From a virus, in IMG/VR virus record IMGVR_UViG_3300042301_004094, positions 1 through 64,000 of that record: a stretch of DNA of 64,000 nucleotides; one strand, 5' to 3'. The notes under the pieces were generated by a model, which had not been told where the DNA came from, did not search any database, and saw only the letters and a program-made list of their open reading frames with translations. The translations under genes and the position numbers were made by a program. Numbering within the stretch: position 1 is the stretch's first letter; each line of letters opens with the position of its first letter. Shown one piece after another: positions 29,589 through 38,829 of the stretch.

Positions 29589-30371
29589 TTATTGCTTAAA
29601 CAAAGGAGGACAGTTAGAATTTGTTTTTCCGTCTCGGTACCCATAGAAACCCCATTTATATTTAAAATATTCATGGCATTCCCTCTCAATTAATCCTTTC
29701 TGATATGTTACTTCAGGTTCTACTTTTCTAGTACCTACTGAAACAAAATGATAAAAGTGAGTATTATATGTTCTTTTCATCTCCATCCCCATCATTTCAC
29801 ATTTCATAAAAAATTCCCAATCAACAACCCAAGGACCAGGATATGTTTCGTCCCAACCCCCAACTTGGAGATATTTGGTTTTATTCATGAATATAGGAAG
29901 AGTGGAACCACAGTTATCAGATTCTTTTCTATTGATTGTTTCAGTATATTCCCAAAATTTATTAATATCAAATTCTTCTACTGTTCCTAAAGGATGAATT
30001 ACAAACTGTTGAAATATTCCTGGATTAGGTTCTATTTGGTTTGGAGCCCAAACAATGTTTGGATCATATATTTCTTCTAATTTAACATCCCAATCTTTAT
30101 CAAATACATTATCATCATTTACAATTAATATCTTATCTGATGATGCATTGTATACTCCAAAATTAGTAGCTGTATTTAATCCTCTATTTTCAGGTAAATT
30201 AAGTACATCAATATGTTTAGAATATTTATCTAATACCTCTTTATTAATATCGTAGAAACCATCTACAACAACTATAATTTGGTTTTTATTTGTTTGTCCT
30301 TCAATTGCTGATTTTAGACATACGTCTAAAGCGTGAGGTTCTTTATATGTTGGAATTATTACGGATACCAT
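29589..30371 (-). CDS. Family 2-type glycosyltransferase (260 aa)
   Basis: GT-A fold: the start MVSVIIPTYKEPHALDVCLK is typical for family 2, followed by the nucleotide-sugar site VNDDNVFDKDWDVKL and an ED-like acidic stretch. It transfers a sugar from an activated donor to an unknown acceptor, in the cytoplasm. Part of an operon with three more glycosyltransferases and two methyltransferases (29.6-35.6 kb); its 5' end overlaps the next gene. Confidence 0.8.
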   Translation of the reverse strand: MVSVIIPTYKEPHALDVCLKSAIEGQTNKNQIIVVVDGFYDINKEVLDKYSKHIDVLNLPENRGLNTATNFGVYNASSDKILIVNDDNVFDKDWDVKLEEIYDPNIVWAPNQIEPNPGIFQQFVIHPLGTVEEFDINKFWEYTETINRKESDNCGSTLPIFMNKTKYLQVGGWDETYPGPWVVDWEFFMKCEMMGMEMKRTYNTHFYHFVSVGTRKVEPEVTYQKGLIERECHEYFKYKWGFYGYRDGKTNSNCPPLFKQ

Positions 30372-30916
30372 CTTAATGAGTTATATGTTGATAATACCTT
30401 AGGAATATACGACTTTGTTTTTGCTTTACCAAAACATTCTACAGCAAAATACCCATCAGCATCATATTTTTCAATTTGAAATCTTGTATCACCTATAGTT
30501 TCTCTATCAACTATAAAATTATGACTATCAACTCTATGTAAGGCGATATTGTCTCCGTTTAGTCTAAAAGTTCCATTTTGATTTTCCTGATCAAATGAAA
30601 TAAAATTTTCATTTAGGTCTTTAATATTATTCCATAAATCATAATGAATAACAGTATCATCATCATTTGAATAAACATACCCTTCATTTATAAGAGAAAT
30701 AGCATAATTTCTTTGAGCATGACCTGCTATACTTCCTTCTTCTTGATAATTATGAAACTCACAATTTTCAGGTAAAATATATTCACTTAATGTAGATAAA
30801 TCAGAAGCGTCTAGTACAACTATCCATCTATAATTCTCTTTAGGAATATTAATACTTTTACTTATTGTCATTAGGTTTTGTGGCCTAGAACATGGTGTTA
30901 TAATATTTAAAAACAT
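30359..30916 (-). CDS. GT-A-like glycosyltransferase (185 aa)
   Basis: Begins MFLNIITPCSRPQNLMTISK, the GT-A donor-binding start, and has the DxD-type metal motif in YSNDDDTVIHYDLWNN. Smaller than a typical family 2 enzyme, so it may be a compact version or partially reduced. Acceptor unknown. Overlaps the downstream family 2 gene by 13 nt. Confidence 0.65.
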   Translation of the reverse strand: MFLNIITPCSRPQNLMTISKSINIPKENYRWIVVLDASDLSTLSEYILPENCEFHNYQEEGSIAGHAQRNYAISLINEGYVYSNDDDTVIHYDLWNNIKDLNENFISFDQENQNGTFRLNGDNIALHRVDSHNFIVDRETIGDTRFQIEKYDADGYFAVECFGKAKTKSYIPKVLSTYNSLRWYP

Positions 30917-30918
30917 AA

Positions 30919-31479
30919 TTATACTCTTTTAATCCAACTAGTATCAGAAAATGTTTGATCTATCTTTAGCATCTCATTTATCCCATCAATAACACCTTGG
31001 TGGTTTGGGTGGTAATCATGTCCTGCTATAAATCCTCCTTTTTTTATTAAAGGGAGATAGTTTTCAATATCTTTTTTTATTTGATCGTAAGTGTGGAGAC
31101 CATCAATATAGATAAAATCAAATGATTGAGTTTTTAAATCTTCAATAGCATCATCTGATAATTTCTGAATGTGTTTAATATTATTTTTATCTTCTATATT
31201 TAGTAAAAATTGTTCGTGAACTACTGATAAAGAAACATGTTTACAAGTCTCGTCGTTTGGGTCATAATCATCTAAAAAAGGATCTATTGTAATAACCTCT
31301 TTAAAATGATCAGCAAATACTAAAGTAGATTCGCCTAAATAAGATCCTATTTCAACCATTTTCATTTTTTTGGTTGGGGATATTTCATTTATATACTCAA
31401 TGAGATCATATAACCCTTGGATCATAATAGATTCTGTTCTCATATACCTAAAGTTAGGTAATTTTTTCTTTATCTCCAT
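30919..31479 (-). CDS. SAM-dependent methyltransferase, class I (186 aa)
   Basis: Motif I MVEIGSYLGESTLVFADHF binds S-adenosylmethionine; the acidic strand ITIDPFLDD follows, then IYIDGLHTYDQIKKDIENY, the pattern of the Methyltransf_24 family, which often O-methylates sugars or small molecules. Two nt separate it from the GT-A-like gene, so it may modify the same glycan (inference). Confidence 0.8.
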   Translation of the reverse strand: MEIKKKLPNFRYMRTESIMIQGLYDLIEYINEISPTKKMKMVEIGSYLGESTLVFADHFKEVITIDPFLDDYDPNDETCKHVSLSVVHEQFLLNIEDKNNIKHIQKLSDDAIEDLKTQSFDFIYIDGLHTYDQIKKDIENYLPLIKKGGFIAGHDYHPNHQGVIDGINEMLKIDQTFSDTSWIKRV

Positions 31480-32105
31480 TTTAATTCATTTGATATTGTG
31501 TTGTGAGGATATATAGAACCATTAGTATAGTTCTTAAAATTATTAATTATTCTATTAGGGTAGTTGGAGATATATTTTTTATCTTTAATATAAACTGATA
31601 TATAATCACTCCAAATGTCATTTTCTTTATCACTAGTATATTGTTCTAATACACCACAATTATATCCATTTCTAACTCCCCAATTAGATAATGAATGTGC
31701 ACTATCTGGGAAGAATCTCCAATAATCCATAGGGTATCTGTGAAATGCTCCTATAGATGGAGCATTGATATAAAGAACTCCTGTTGGTTTTAATATTCTT
31801 ATTGCTTCTAAGAATGTTAACCAGAAGAATTCAATATGTTCAAAGCATGAAGAACTCACAATAAAATCTACAGAATTATCTTCAATAGGAAATTTATAAG
31901 GATCCTCTAATACTACATCTACCCCAGGCATTTTTTCTAAATCTATTCCTATGTACTTAGAACCTGATGGGGCTAATGAACGGATATTAAATTCTCTCCC
32001 ATTTCCCCCTATTTGAGATCCTATTTCAGTTATAATTGGGTTTGAAACTTGATTAACATAAGTTCCAAAAAATCTTCTAGCGTTAGCTTCAGCAGTTGCG
32101 TGCAT
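31470..32105 (-). CDS. SAM-dependent methyltransferase (211 aa)
   Basis: Motif I ITEIGSQIGGNGREFNIRSL, acidic ribose-binding strand YIGIDLEKMPGVDVV, and the post-motif segment NSVDFIVSSSCFEHIEFFW, then RILKPTGVLYINAP. This is the Methyltransf_11 arrangement. Probably works on the same glycan substrate as its neighbours. Overlaps the downstream methyltransferase by 10 nt and abuts the zinc-ribbon gene. Confidence 0.8.
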   Translation of the reverse strand: MHATAEANARRFFGTYVNQVSNPIITEIGSQIGGNGREFNIRSLAPSGSKYIGIDLEKMPGVDVVLEDPYKFPIEDNSVDFIVSSSCFEHIEFFWLTFLEAIRILKPTGVLYINAPSIGAFHRYPMDYWRFFPDSAHSLSNWGVRNGYNCGVLEQYTSDKENDIWSDYISVYIKDKKYISNYPNRIINNFKNYTNGSIYPHNTISNELKWR

Positions 32106-32536
32106 TAATCTTGTTTAAAATATTCAATGTAATTTAAAGCCTCCATGTATGTGCTTCCAAAGTGTTGAATTGTTTTCATATCTGCTTTGTGAGTAGCACC
32201 TTCAGGGAATTTTGCTTTTTCTTCTTCAGTAATAGGAGTAGCTTTAACTCCAGCCCACTGCCAAACATTATCGGCTAAATCAACAAATACCATTCCTTTA
32301 GTTGGGTGGTTGATTGTTGAAGGATACCAATAATATCCGTTGTTATCTAGTTTTTTAATAGCTCTATATAATTCGGGTAATACAGCTTCTGTTTGTTCTA
32401 AATTGATTTTTTCAATATGTTGATCTGAATTAGAAGCAAATCCACATCCAAAACAATGCCATAGTTTCTTTTGCTCTTGTTCTACTTCATAACAGAAGTC
32501 TGAACTACAAATAGGGCAAGTGATTAATTTATCCAT
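32105..32536 (-). CDS. Zinc-ribbon protein (143 aa)
   Basis: N-terminal CPICSSDFCYEVEQE and WHCFGCGFASN supply two CxxC pairs that would bind zinc. The remaining ~100 residues form an alpha/beta domain (YRAIKKLDNNGYYWYPSTIN) of unknown identity. Possibly a regulatory or scaffold protein of the glycan operon; it overlaps the methyltransferase gene by 1 nt. Confidence 0.55.
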   Translation of the reverse strand: MDKLITCPICSSDFCYEVEQEQKKLWHCFGCGFASNSDQHIEKINLEQTEAVLPELYRAIKKLDNNGYYWYPSTINHPTKGMVFVDLADNVWQWAGVKATPITEEEKAKFPEGATHKADMKTIQHFGSTYMEALNYIEYFKQD

Positions 32537-32822
32537 TATTTTTTAATTTATTTGTTGTTGTTGTAACCCAATTTCCACCTAAATCTTCTGCGTTGTAGTG
32601 AAGACCTTCGTTTCCATTCTGTCCTATAATATCCATTCTACGTTCTAATTCTTCTTCATTCCAGCTTTCTTGATCATGACCTGAGCAAGGGGGTGTTTTA
32701 GAGGTATCATTTACTTCTTCTAATTTTTCTTTCAATGTATCCCATTGTTTTGGAGTAAGATTATACTCATGTACCCCTTCTGTAAATCCCTTCAACCAAA
32801 TTACAAATTCTTTACTTGTCAT
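32529..32822 (-). CDS. Hypothetical protein (97 aa)
   Basis: Helical acidic protein starting MTSKEFVIWLKGFTEGVHEY; a central segment (LKEKLEEVNDTSKTPPCSGH) and a small C-terminal tail. No family recognised. Both ends overlap neighbours by 8-11 nt. Confidence 0.55.
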   Translation of the reverse strand: MTSKEFVIWLKGFTEGVHEYNLTPKQWDTLKEKLEEVNDTSKTPPCSGHDQESWNEEELERRMDIIGQNGNEGLHYNAEDLGGNWVTTTTNKLKNNG

Positions 32823-34116
32823 CTTCAGCTTTATTTAAGGTTGGTAATGTTGTTTTGCTTAGCTTAGGAAGTGGTATTTCTTTAGTAAAATTAGCATCTA
32901 ATATTTCAACTAATTTTTCACCCATTTTTTCTAAACTAAAATCATTACGACAAATATACGACTGTCTCTTTGCTTTTTCAACATACTCATCATAATCTGC
33001 ATAAACTGCTTTTAATGCTAATGAAGCTTGGTTATAGTCCGGAGTAAACCATTTTGATTCTAATATCAGCATATTTTCAACAACAGCACTCTTATCTATT
33101 GGCTTTATTTCACCACCAACAAACACACTAAATTCTTTACTTAAGAAATCAGTATGTCCACTCCATCCACTAACAACAATTGGTTTTTGTGCTTGAGTGA
33201 ATTCAATTAATGGTCTACCATATCCTTCACCTTTAGTTAAGCTTAGCATTGCTTTTACTTTGGAATGATTATATAAACCATTCATTTCGTCATCTGTTAA
33301 TTCACCATGTAATAAATAAATGTTTGGTAAATCACCATCAACCATTGATTTAACTTCTTCTATTTTAGCAATCATTTGGTCTCTATCCATAATTGAATAA
33401 TTACCACCATTTACTTTTAGAATAAGTCCTGGTTTTATTTTTCTATTTTTAAAGGTTTCAAGAAATGCTTTAATGGTTCCACCCATATTTTTTCTATCTT
33501 CCCCAAAATTACCTTGTAACCAATGACCAACAACTAAAAAATTAAAATGCTCAGGAATGCTTTTTAATATATCGTCTAAAGTTTCATCAACTTTATTTGT
33601 TTTTTTATAAATTTGAGTATCAACTCCTTCAAACAACACTTCTACTGGTACTGTTGTTTCAATTATTCCAACAACTTCTTCAGGATTGTCTTTTTTACGT
33701 TGTTCGTATTTTGAATTTAAGAATACCTTTTTAGAATGGTTACATGAAGTTAATACTAAATCCATTCTATTACATCCTTCAATCCAAGTAGTAGCACATA
33801 AATCCGTTTCAATACCAGCAGTAATACCAATATTGTATTTACCTACCTTTTGAAATTCGTTAGGTACTGTAATTTGAATCCAAATATCAGGAACTCCTTC
33901 TAATTTATTATTGCTTAGCTGAATGCAATCAATAATTTTTTTATGGTCTGGGTTTGATGGATTTAAAAATCCAAATGGAGTACTACCCCATCTTTGTGAT
34001 AGGATTTTAACTTCATATTTTTCTGAGTTGATAAGTGCTTTAACTACATCTCTCGATCTTGCTCCATAGCCACTAAATGTATCTATTGGGCAACTAATTG
34101 CTATAACTGGTTTCAT
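32812..34116 (-). CDS. GT-B glycosyltransferase, group 1 type (434 aa)
   Basis: Starts with CPIDTFSGYGARSRDVVKAL, as in GT4-type enzymes. The C-terminal half has FNFLVVGHWLQGNFGEDRKN and the donor-site LSLTKGEGYGRPLIEFTQ (the E-x7-E-like glutamates). It retains the sugar nucleotide between two Rossmann domains. Acceptor unknown. With the 484-aa GT-B enzyme next to it, the pair could add two sugars in sequence. Confidence 0.8.
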   Translation of the reverse strand: MKPVIAISCPIDTFSGYGARSRDVVKALINSEKYEVKILSQRWGSTPFGFLNPSNPDHKKIIDCIQLSNNKLEGVPDIWIQITVPNEFQKVGKYNIGITAGIETDLCATTWIEGCNRMDLVLTSCNHSKKVFLNSKYEQRKKDNPEEVVGIIETTVPVEVLFEGVDTQIYKKTNKVDETLDDILKSIPEHFNFLVVGHWLQGNFGEDRKNMGGTIKAFLETFKNRKIKPGLILKVNGGNYSIMDRDQMIAKIEEVKSMVDGDLPNIYLLHGELTDDEMNGLYNHSKVKAMLSLTKGEGYGRPLIEFTQAQKPIVVSGWSGHTDFLSKEFSVFVGGEIKPIDKSAVVENMLILESKWFTPDYNQASLALKAVYADYDEYVEKAKRQSYICRNDFSLEKMGEKLVEILDANFTKEIPLPKLSKTTLPTLNKAEDDK

Positions 34117-34118
34117 AA

Positions 34119-35573
34119 CTATTCTGCTATTAAATAAGGGTTATAATGTTGTGGTTGATCCGGGGTTTCAACAGGAATTAATTCATATGTGTATCTTGGA
34201 GTCCATTTTTTAAATGTTTCTTCAATACCGTCTATAACATTTTTAGACATTAATCTAGCTGACATCATTGATTCATCTGATGTTACCCATTTATAAGCTG
34301 CTTGGCCTCTTTCTTTAAAGTTTTGAGGTGTGATTGTTTTAAGACCATATACTACTGAGATTTGTTCAGCAATAGCAAATGGTTCAGCTCTATCATCAAA
34401 TATGTAAGGTGTTGGTTGAGAACCTACTAAACTTAAATTGTTTGGAAATACGGGGAATGCCCACCCACCACAGTTTTTATATTTACCTCTATGGTTGGAA
34501 CCAAACTCTTCAGTGAATTTAATCCACTCACCTAATTCATTTTCAAATCGCATTTGGTCTTGCATACCACCTGTTACTGTAGCTATAATAGGTTTGCCAC
34601 ACATCATAGATTCAGTTAAACTTAAACCCCATCCTTCATTACTACTAGGTAATACAGTTGCATCACAAGCATTGTAAAGTAAATTCATTACTTGTGCTGG
34701 TTGTTTACCTTGAGAGAAGATAATGTTTCCACCTTCTTTTCCAAAGATCATATCTCGCACTGCTTCTAAATCAGTACCATGCTCATCTTTTACATGAGTA
34801 TGCATTACTAAACAAGTTTTACTTGCTTTTTCTTTAGGTAATTGAGAACGAAATTTATTCCATGCTAACATCAAATCAGGTACTGATTTGCGTCTTATGT
34901 TTCTAGCATTATATAATAATGTAAAATCATATTTTTTATCACCAAACAATTGTTTTTTAAACTCTTGTAAAGCTAAATATTCAGGTTTATCTTCAGTGAT
35001 AGGGAAGAAAATATTTTCATTTATTCCATGAGGAACATATTTAATTACTTTTTCTTCAGCTGCCTCCCCTAATACAACCCTATTAATGTTTTCTGTTTGT
35101 TTACTAATTGCTAGTAAAGCATCACATGACTCGTAGTATGATTTATTATACATTGGGTAAGGAATACTATCCCAAATGTTTAAATAAATAAGAGGCATTT
35201 GTTTTCTTATCTCATGCTCATTTTGAAATAACCAAATCCAATAACGAGGATCTGTAAAGATCATCATTGCATCTGGTTTTTCATTCTTGATGATTTGGCG
35301 TACAAATTCTATAGTGCCGTATCCTTTTACAGGATAAATAAATACACTAGAATCTTCAATACCAGCATGTTCGTTAGTACTAGCACAAATATCTAATTTT
35401 TTACCTTCTTCAGGGTGGTTTACACCACCACCTAAATTGACCCAATTAAAGTGATGAGCGGTACCCACTACTATTTCTCTAGCCATAGTGGATATACCGC
35501 TCGTCATTCTAATATCATCACAAAGTAATAGGATTTTCTTTCTATCCTCTTGTTTAATATAACCTTCTTTCAT
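34119..35573 (-). CDS. GT-B glycosyltransferase, group 1 type (484 aa)
   Basis: N-terminal Rossmann half starts KILLLCDDIRMTSGISTMAR; donor half has LLYNARNIRRKSVPDLMLAW and VLPSSNEGWGLSLTESMMCG, the conserved EGWGLS..E of GT4 enzymes. Full length. Heads the glycan operon (35.6 to 29.6 kb). Phages use such enzymes to decorate virion proteins or DNA, or alter host surface glycans; no evidence here chooses. Confidence 0.8.
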   Translation of the reverse strand: MKEGYIKQEDRKKILLLCDDIRMTSGISTMAREIVVGTAHHFNWVNLGGGVNHPEEGKKLDICASTNEHAGIEDSSVFIYPVKGYGTIEFVRQIIKNEKPDAMMIFTDPRYWIWLFQNEHEIRKQMPLIYLNIWDSIPYPMYNKSYYESCDALLAISKQTENINRVVLGEAAEEKVIKYVPHGINENIFFPITEDKPEYLALQEFKKQLFGDKKYDFTLLYNARNIRRKSVPDLMLAWNKFRSQLPKEKASKTCLVMHTHVKDEHGTDLEAVRDMIFGKEGGNIIFSQGKQPAQVMNLLYNACDATVLPSSNEGWGLSLTESMMCGKPIIATVTGGMQDQMRFENELGEWIKFTEEFGSNHRGKYKNCGGWAFPVFPNNLSLVGSQPTPYIFDDRAEPFAIAEQISVVYGLKTITPQNFKERGQAAYKWVTSDESMMSARLMSKNVIDGIEETFKKWTPRYTYELIPVETPDQPQHYNPYLIAE

Positions 35574-35580
35574 AACGTAG

Positions 35581-35775
35581 TTAGTCTTCTTTTTTCAGTT
35601 GTGTATTTAATTGGTTATGTACCGTTTTACGAAATTCTTCATCAGTTAAATATAAATACATTGCACGCTCTGTTAATTTTTGAATGCTGAATTTATGTTT
35701 AACACAGGCTATTTTGAATTCTTCAAATAACGATTCAGGCACCTTTACACTTGTTAATTGCATTTTTTCTGCCAT
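35581..35775 (-). CDS. Ribbon-helix-helix-like protein (64 aa)
   Basis: The order strand TSVKVPESLFEEFKIACVKH followed by helix SIQKLTERAMYLYL fits a ribbon-helix-helix DNA-binding dimer (Arc/CopG class). Could repress the glycan operon directly downstream (7 nt gap). ATG lies 27 nt after a class II element at 35802-35810. Confidence 0.6.
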   Translation of the reverse strand: MAEKMQLTSVKVPESLFEEFKIACVKHKFSIQKLTERAMYLYLTDEEFRKTVHNQLNTQLKKED

Positions 35776-35801
35776 AGTTTGTAGTTTTTATATATTCGGA
35801 T

Positions 35802-35810
35802 ATAAATATA
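35802..35810 (-). promoter_or_regulatory. TATATTTAT promoter-like element (class II)
   Basis: Minus strand TATATTTAT in the gap between the nuclease and the ribbon-helix-helix gene, 27 nt before the start at 35775. Confidence 0.4.
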
Positions 35811-35817
35811 TAAATTT

Positions 35818-36759
35818 TTAAGAAACTATGATTTTGTCGCAAAGCTCTGGTGAATCATTATAAGGACACCATTTACATGAGCTTTCGCCTACATTTTTAA
35901 GGTACGATTTTATTTGTGGTTTCCCAAAACCATCGAAACAATCTTTAAGAAAATTATTAAAATTATCTATTGCTTGCTTTCGTTTGATTTTACCACTTGC
36001 TGGTTTAAATGATTGGACTCTTGGAGTTGGGTATTCTGATTGCTCCCAGATTTTTCGTTTAACAATGAAGTATTCGACTTCAATTTTCTCAATATCGACC
36101 CCAAATTGTTTTGAAAAGTACTCCTTGTATAATAACACTTGAGCAATTTTATTATCGTCTTTCTTTTCTCTATCTCCCCACCCTCGTGTTGATGTTTTGA
36201 TATCATATATATAAATTTTATCTAAATCTTCATCATACAACACAAAATCAATAAATCCTTTTAAAAATACATTATTAGCAACATTTGTTAATATTGGTAT
36301 TTCAATACCTAATAATTTTACTCGACGAATACTAAATAATATATTTCTATTTTTCTTAATCCACTTCATTATAGCAACAGCATCCTCATAAAATTCTCCC
36401 ATTTCTTGAGGTGTAGTAAAATGAGATCCCATTTTCTTATATTCCTTAGAATATACTTCTGAGAATTTAGCTTGGAATAATTCTTCCAAATCCATTCTGT
36501 CTGCTGCAGCTCCACTTACATTATACATCGTTTCAAGATACGATTGTATAGTTTCATGAAATGCTGTTCCAAATACAGTATGAATACTAGCTTGGTATGG
36601 TTGTTTGTTTTCTACGTAAGTTAAATACCACTTATGAGGACATGAAGCCCACATAGTATATTGAGAGTAAGATACAGTTTTATGAAATGCAGGATTAACC
36701 TCAGGTTGTTGGTGGTTTTTTATCTTAAGTTCAACCTCAGTTAATTTTTTCTTTCCCAC
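35818..36759 (-). CDS. RecB/Cas4-like PD-(D/E)XK nuclease with Fe-S cysteines (313 aa)
   Basis: The nuclease core shows GTAFHETIQSYL, GFIDFVLYDEDLDKIYIYD and DIKTS (catalytic D...DIK). One Cys near the N-terminus (WASCPHKWYL) plus three at the C-terminus (SSCKWCPYNDSPELCDK) match the 4-Cys iron-sulfur cluster of Cas4, Dna2 and AddB. Likely a 5'-3' or end-processing exonuclease in phage recombination. No cas genes or CRISPR arrays are nearby. Confidence 0.75.
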   Translation of the reverse strand: MGKKKLTEVELKIKNHQQPEVNPAFHKTVSYSQYTMWASCPHKWYLTYVENKQPYQASIHTVFGTAFHETIQSYLETMYNVSGAAADRMDLEELFQAKFSEVYSKEYKKMGSHFTTPQEMGEFYEDAVAIMKWIKKNRNILFSIRRVKLLGIEIPILTNVANNVFLKGFIDFVLYDEDLDKIYIYDIKTSTRGWGDREKKDDNKIAQVLLYKEYFSKQFGVDIEKIEVEYFIVKRKIWEQSEYPTPRVQSFKPASGKIKRKQAIDNFNNFLKDCFDGFGKPQIKSYLKNVGESSCKWCPYNDSPELCDKIIVS

Positions 36760-36991
36760 TAATTTCTTGTTTAATTTTTTCTAAATACAAGATAGCATCC
36801 ATATGCTCTTGTTTAGCGTGCTCAATCCACTCAAGTAAAGATAAATCAGTACGGTCTAAAGTAACACCATATTTTTTCTTTCCCATAATAGCTCTTGTTG
36901 TAAACTGAGTAATAATTGAACTTACAACTGAGTCTATTTGGTGTAATTCTCCATTCTCGTCTTCAGTATAATAGTATTCTTTACTTTCCAT
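36737..36991 (-). CDS. Small phage protein with KYGxTLDRxD motif (84 aa)
   Basis: Starts MESKEYYYTEDENGELHQID, then GKKKYGVTLDRTDLSLLEWI and helix HAKQEHMDAILYLEKI. This sequence style is common in small T4-like phage proteins; a relation to MazG-like or DUF5664 proteins is possible but I cannot confirm it. Overlaps the nuclease and clamp-loader genes. Confidence 0.5.
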   Translation of the reverse strand: MESKEYYYTEDENGELHQIDSVVSSIITQFTTRAIMGKKKYGVTLDRTDLSLLEWIEHAKQEHMDAILYLEKIKQEISGKEKIN

Positions 36992-37355
36992 TGATTTGTG
37001 ATATTATATTATTTAATTCGTCTTTAGGAAGCATTGAAATATATTCTTTAGCTTCCTTCTTACTTACTTCGAAGTACAATGATACTGCTTCTACTTCGCC
37101 AGCATCATAATCTTTCTTATTTTTAGGCTTAATATATTTAAGATACTTGTATTGTTTGGGAATAAGATCCTTATACAAATTGTATAGGTGTTCGCCCTTC
37201 ATTTGCCAAGTATTCTTTTGAACAACATTAACTACTTCACAATAATCAGGATCCATACTGAGAAAACGATTAATCATCCAGTTGTTCCAACCTTCATCTC
37301 CTAAGTATGTTCCTTTATTAGTTGTGATATTTTTAATATGATCAAATATATTCAT
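36981..37355 (-). CDS. gp62-like: Clamp-loader small subunit, gp62-like (124 aa)
   Basis: In T4, gp62 pairs with gp44 to load the sliding clamp. Here the layout WNNWMINRFLSMDPDYCEVV, HLYNLYKDLIPKQYKYLKYI and final LPKDELNNIISQI follows that of gp62-type proteins in distant T4-like phages, and its place near the clamp-loader ATPase supports it. Shorter than T4 gp62 (187 aa). No ATPase motif, as expected. Confidence 0.65.
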   Translation of the reverse strand: MNIFDHIKNITTNKGTYLGDEGWNNWMINRFLSMDPDYCEVVNVVQKNTWQMKGEHLYNLYKDLIPKQYKYLKYIKPKNKKDYDAGEVEAVSLYFEVSKKEAKEYISMLPKDELNNIISQINGK

Positions 37356-37624
37356 TAGTATTGTCTTGTATTTTGTAATACGTCATTCTTCAATTTATCC
37401 ATACGACTTGTAAAATGGCTATATTGAGATTTGATTTGTTTATCTAAATTATCATTAATTGCTCTTTGAAGATTTTCTGATCGTTCAAATAGGGAATTAG
37501 TGTCATAGATTTGTTGACCTAAATCATTTATTTGGTCTTGGAGTTTATCCATTCTTTTAGTGCTATAGTATACTGTAACTGCATTGGCAATTGCTACTAT
37601 AAGTAATGCTATTGATGTTATCAT
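37355..37624 (-). CDS. Membrane-anchored coiled-coil protein (89 aa)
   Basis: N-terminal TM helix (SIALLIVAIANAVTVYYS), then a heptad-rich helix (DQINDLGQQIYDTNSLFERS) to the end. A membrane tether with a cytoplasmic or periplasmic coiled coil. Overlaps the gp62-like gene by 1 nt inside the clamp-loader operon. Role unknown. Confidence 0.55.
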   Translation of the reverse strand: MITSIALLIVAIANAVTVYYSTKRMDKLQDQINDLGQQIYDTNSLFERSENLQRAINDNLDKQIKSQYSHFTSRMDKLKNDVLQNTRQY

Positions 37625-37627
37625 AAT

Positions 37628-37909
37628 TTAAAATTTAATAATTCGTCCACCTTCTTCTTCAGGTTTAGTAGTGGGTTGTGATTGTGGTTGCTGTCTCATT
37701 TGTATTGGTAAGAATTCTTCATTCACACTTCCACAACTCATACAGGCAAACACTTGAATAGGAATCAAAGCATCTTGTGCTGTTCCTGTTAATAATCGAG
37801 ATGCTTTTCTAAGCAATACTCCTTCTTGGAAAACTTGACTACCACACTTATCGCAAGATACTGGTGATGTCTTGTCTAAACCAATGTTTAGGTTCATTTG
37901 TTGATCCAT
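37628..37909 (-). CDS. Zinc-ribbon protein (93 aa)
   Basis: CxxC pairs in CDKCGSQVFQEGVLLRKASR and FACMSCGSVNEEF would hold zinc. Gln/Pro-rich tail (QQPQSQPTTKPEEEGG). Its stop-start junction with the clamp loader at 37909 is tight. No family recognised; a zinc-binding adaptor for replication is possible. Confidence 0.55.
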   Translation of the reverse strand: MDQQMNLNIGLDKTSPVSCDKCGSQVFQEGVLLRKASRLLTGTAQDALIPIQVFACMSCGSVNEEFLPIQMRQQPQSQPTTKPEEEGGRIIKF

Positions 37910-38829
37910 TATAATACTTGTTTTTTGATTGTTTCTAATACTTTAGCTATACAAGCAGCAAAGTTAATTTCTTTATCAGGCACTACACCTGCTCTCCAGA
38001 TAAAATCATCTAATATAACTGATAGTTGAGCATCATTTCCATAACTAAATTCAGCTAAATGCTCAAACATATAACGATAAGCGGTTTGAAAATCGTCTAC
38101 TTGAGCGTCAGCTACAAGTTGGCGTACTTGATACCAAGCGTTTTTCTCGCGTTTAGATAGTATTTGAACCAATTGTTTAGTCCAGTTATCATCTAAAGCA
38201 GTAACAACTAATTTACTTTCCTTAATATTAGATTGTAATACTTTGATTACAGAACGAATATCAGGATAAAATTCATTAATGACTTTAGCTACATCAACCA
38301 TTTCATATGTAATACCTTCAACATCTAAAATATTGATGCAGATATGTTTTGCAACAGCACCTTTAGTTGGTGGTTTAAGCATATGTAACTCACAACGTGA
38401 TTGAAGTGGTTCAATTAAGCGCTCAACATAATTACAAGTCAATATAAAGCGAGTATATGCTGAATATTCTTCAATTAGGTTACGTAATGCTGCTTGAGCG
38501 GGCTGTGTTAGGAAATCTGCTTCATCCAATATTACAACCTTAATAGGTTGAAATGATGCTGTTGAGGCAAATCCTTTTACTTTATCTCTAATTGTATCAA
38601 TTCCATTCTCATCGCTAGCGTTGAGGTAAAGATAGTCGCATTGAATGTTTCCCACAATTAGTTTAGCTAATGTAGTTTTACCTGTACCTGCGCTGCCAGC
38701 GAATATGAAATGGGGTATATCATTCTTAGCAATACAATCAGCAATACGATCTTTAACAACATCGTTACCAATGTATTGTTCTAAGGTTTGTGATCTGTAT
38801 TTTTCTATCCAGAGTGTGTGTTGTTTCAT
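37909..38829 (-). CDS. gp44-like: Clamp-loader ATPase, gp44/RFC-like (306 aa)
   Basis: AAA+ signatures in order: Walker A GSAGTGKTTLAKL, Walker B VVILDEADFLTQ, sensor 1 FILTCNY and the SRC motif RLIEPLQSRC that contacts the clamp-loaded primer. Together with the gp62-like subunit it would use ATP to open and load the clamp encoded at 41.8 kb. Length matches gp44 (319 aa). Confidence 0.85.
   Translation of the reverse strand: MKQHTLWIEKYRSQTLEQYIGNDVVKDRIADCIAKNDIPHFIFAGSAGTGKTTLAKLIVGNIQCDYLYLNASDENGIDTIRDKVKGFASTASFQPIKVVILDEADFLTQPAQAALRNLIEEYSAYTRFILTCNYVERLIEPLQSRCELHMLKPPTKGAVAKHICINILDVEGITYEMVDVAKVINEFYPDIRSVIKVLQSNIKESKLVVTALDDNWTKQLVQILSKREKNAWYQVRQLVADAQVDDFQTAYRYMFEHLAEFSYGNDAQLSVILDDFIWRAGVVPDKEINFAACIAKVLETIKKQVL

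Noticed and set aside
36749-36800. Cas4-like nuclease as a sign of CRISPR
   Set aside because: No repeat-spacer array or other cas genes are visible; phages carry such nucleases for recombination.
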